Assembly (NCBI GenBank): GCA_963771435.1
Contig: CAVYTF010000003.1
Coordinates: 62,001 to 126,000 of the forward strand
Direction: 5' to 3'
DNA length: 64,000 nucleotides
From: CAVYTF01 sp963771435
GTDB taxonomy: Bacteria > Bacteroidota > Bacteroidia > Chitinophagales > Chitinophagaceae
A program made the position numbers and the translations under genes. The first letter of the stretch is position 1; each line of letters starts with the position of its first letter. This document shows positions 62,969-64,000 of the stretch, piece after piece. Under the pieces are notes generated by a model. That model searched no databases. It was not told where the DNA came from and worked only from the letters and a program-made list of their open reading frames with translations.

Positions 62969-64000
62969 TTATAATTTCTCCAGCATATCCACTACACCTT
63001 CTTTCTTTAAAATTAAATAACCGATCCTGTCGTTGCTGATGCCTTCTTTCAAGCGATAGCTGAAAAGGAGTTGAGCATCTTTCACTTCTGTTTCAAAATA
63101 GCGGAACTGTATGTTGGGATAATGTTTCAGGGTTTCTCCGATCTCATATAAATGGGTTGAGAGAATAAAGAGTGAGCTGTGCATTTTACGAAGGCCTTCC
63201 ACTACAGCGGTACTGCATTTCATGGCATCCTGTACGTTGGTGCCTTTGAATAATTCATCTATAAGGATAAGCCATTTCTTGCCGTCGTTTATTTTCTCGA
63301 TCGTTTTACGAATGCGCTGTACTTCGTTAAAGAAATAACTTTCTCCATGCAGGATATTATCAACTACGTTAATGTTGCTAAGTACACCATCAAAGAACGA
63401 GAGCTGCATGTTAGCGGCGGGAACACCCATGCCAATATGTGCGAGGTAAACACCAATGCCAGCCGCTTTGATAAAAGTGCTTTTGCCAGCCATGTTGGCG
63501 CCTGTGAGGAATAAGAAGTTTTGTTGTTCATCCAATGAGATATCATAAGCTATAGGCTCTGCAAGCAGGGGATGATAGAGCTCTTTGGCGTTTAAAACAG
63601 GAGACTTTGAATCAATAAAGGCAGGAAAACAAAAATGATAATTTACACAGGCCATTGCCATGCTGAAATATGCGTCAAGTTTGCAGCATATTTCAACTAA
63701 TTCCTGCATTTCATATTTAAAATTACGGCGTATAAAATGCCCTGCGCTCAGTATTCCAGCAATTGGCAGATCTTTTTTTGATAATATCATTTGAGCTGCA
63801 TTTGGTTTGCTGAGCAACATTTGTATGCGGCCTATTAAAACCTTAAGCATTGGAGGATTATTTTCCTGTGATAATCTATCCGCCATCTCTTTCATTCCTT
63901 TGATAAAATCAATGTAATGTTTCACTGAATAACGAACGAGGGAGAAATCAGAAGCGTTGAAAAACCGGTAAAGATTTGCGGTGATGGGATCTTGGCGGGA
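62969..64000 (-). CDS. MutS-related ATPase (5' part outside window)
   Basis: The frame is open to the end of the window, so the N-terminal part is missing; only the C-terminal core is present. It has the Walker A motif LTGANMAGKSTFIKAAG, ILIDELFKGTN (Walker B) and the family STHLYEIGE motif. The MutS V domain is complete. In Bacteroidota a separate group of MutS-like proteins lacks the mismatch-reading domain, and its role is uncertain. The part seen here does not show the lever domain well enough to tell mutS, mutS2 or this group apart. Confidence 0.8.
   Translation of the reverse strand, partial: SRQDPITANLYRFFNASDFSLVRYSVKHYIDFIKGMKEMADRLSQENNPPMLKVLIGRIQMLLSKPNAAQMILSKKDLPIAGILSAGHFIRRNFKYEMQELVEICCKLDAYFSMAMACVNYHFCFPAFIDSKSPVLNAKELYHPLLAEPIAYDISLDEQQNFLFLTGANMAGKSTFIKAAGIGVYLAHIGMGVPAANMQLSFFDGVLSNINVVDNILHGESYFFNEVQRIRKTIEKINDGKKWLILIDELFKGTNVQDAMKCSTAVVEGLRKMHSSLFILSTHLYEIGETLKHYPNIQFRYFETEVKDAQLLFSYRLKEGISNDRIGYLILKKEGVVDMLEKL

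Overview
The window looks like a chromosomal segment of a member of the Bacteroidota, most likely a Chitinophagaceae-type bacterium. This rests on protein families and promoter style: a PorP/SprF type IX secretion protein, DUF6266, an S74-tailed surface protein, a Bacteroidota-type fold III arginine decarboxylase, LytTR and NarL two-component pairs, and -7 elements of the form TAnnTTTG. Housekeeping genes are rpmI-rplT, rpsT, rpoC, odhA-odhB, mnmA, upp, tdk, gdhA, dinB, waaA, apbC, rsmB-like and ccmB-ccmC-ccmD-like. No tRNA, rRNA, CRISPR array, insertion sequence or prophage was seen.

Layout. 0-12 kb: a large repeat-rich surface protein cut by the window start, a GlxA-like regulator, two VOC proteins, DUF6266, a fatty acid desaturase, a YihY protein, and a LytTR two-component pair that runs in one direction with a DUF4288 and a LiaF-like gene. 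12-18.5 kb: rpmI-rplT, arginine decarboxylase, PorP/SprF, upp and a three-gene sensor system (membrane protein, NarX-type kinase, NarL-type regulator). 18.3-27.1 kb: two arrays of the same 16-bp inverted repeat at 23-bp spacing, each ending the same distance upstream of a TAnnTTTG promoter. Between them lie mnmA and an operon of ECF sigma factor, membrane TPR protein, subtilisin-like protease and TPR-CHAT protease. This operon together with the operator-like arrays is the most interesting system here. 28-32.3 kb: an AT-rich accessory islet (DUF4238, a coiled-coil membrane protein, a PLD nuclease-like protein) with a repeated hairpin-bearing promoter segment. 32.3-45.9 kb: rsmB-like, odhB-odhA, rpsT, cysH, peroxiredoxin, dinB, a GH3 glycosidase, an HNH protein and a Crp/Fnr-peroxidase-like cluster. 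46-64 kb: gdhA, cytochrome c maturation genes, tdk, waaA, two nucleotide-sugar genes, rpoC, apbC and a partial MutS-like ATPase.

Three cross-cutting features stand out. (1) Four unrelated intergenic minisatellites have a unit of 21 bp or 42 bp. (2) A composite intergenic repeat (11-bp tandem units plus a GTGGGCATTGAGTGGG-like segment) occurs in opposite orientations at 2.4 and 10.9 kb, with a partial copy at 37.7 kb. (3) About 19 single-base indels break otherwise perfectly conserved proteins, nine of them in rpoC and six in odhA. As rpoC is essential and all frames remain free of other damage, these are most likely consensus errors of the assembly. The affected genes are reported here as single genes with the shift positions given.
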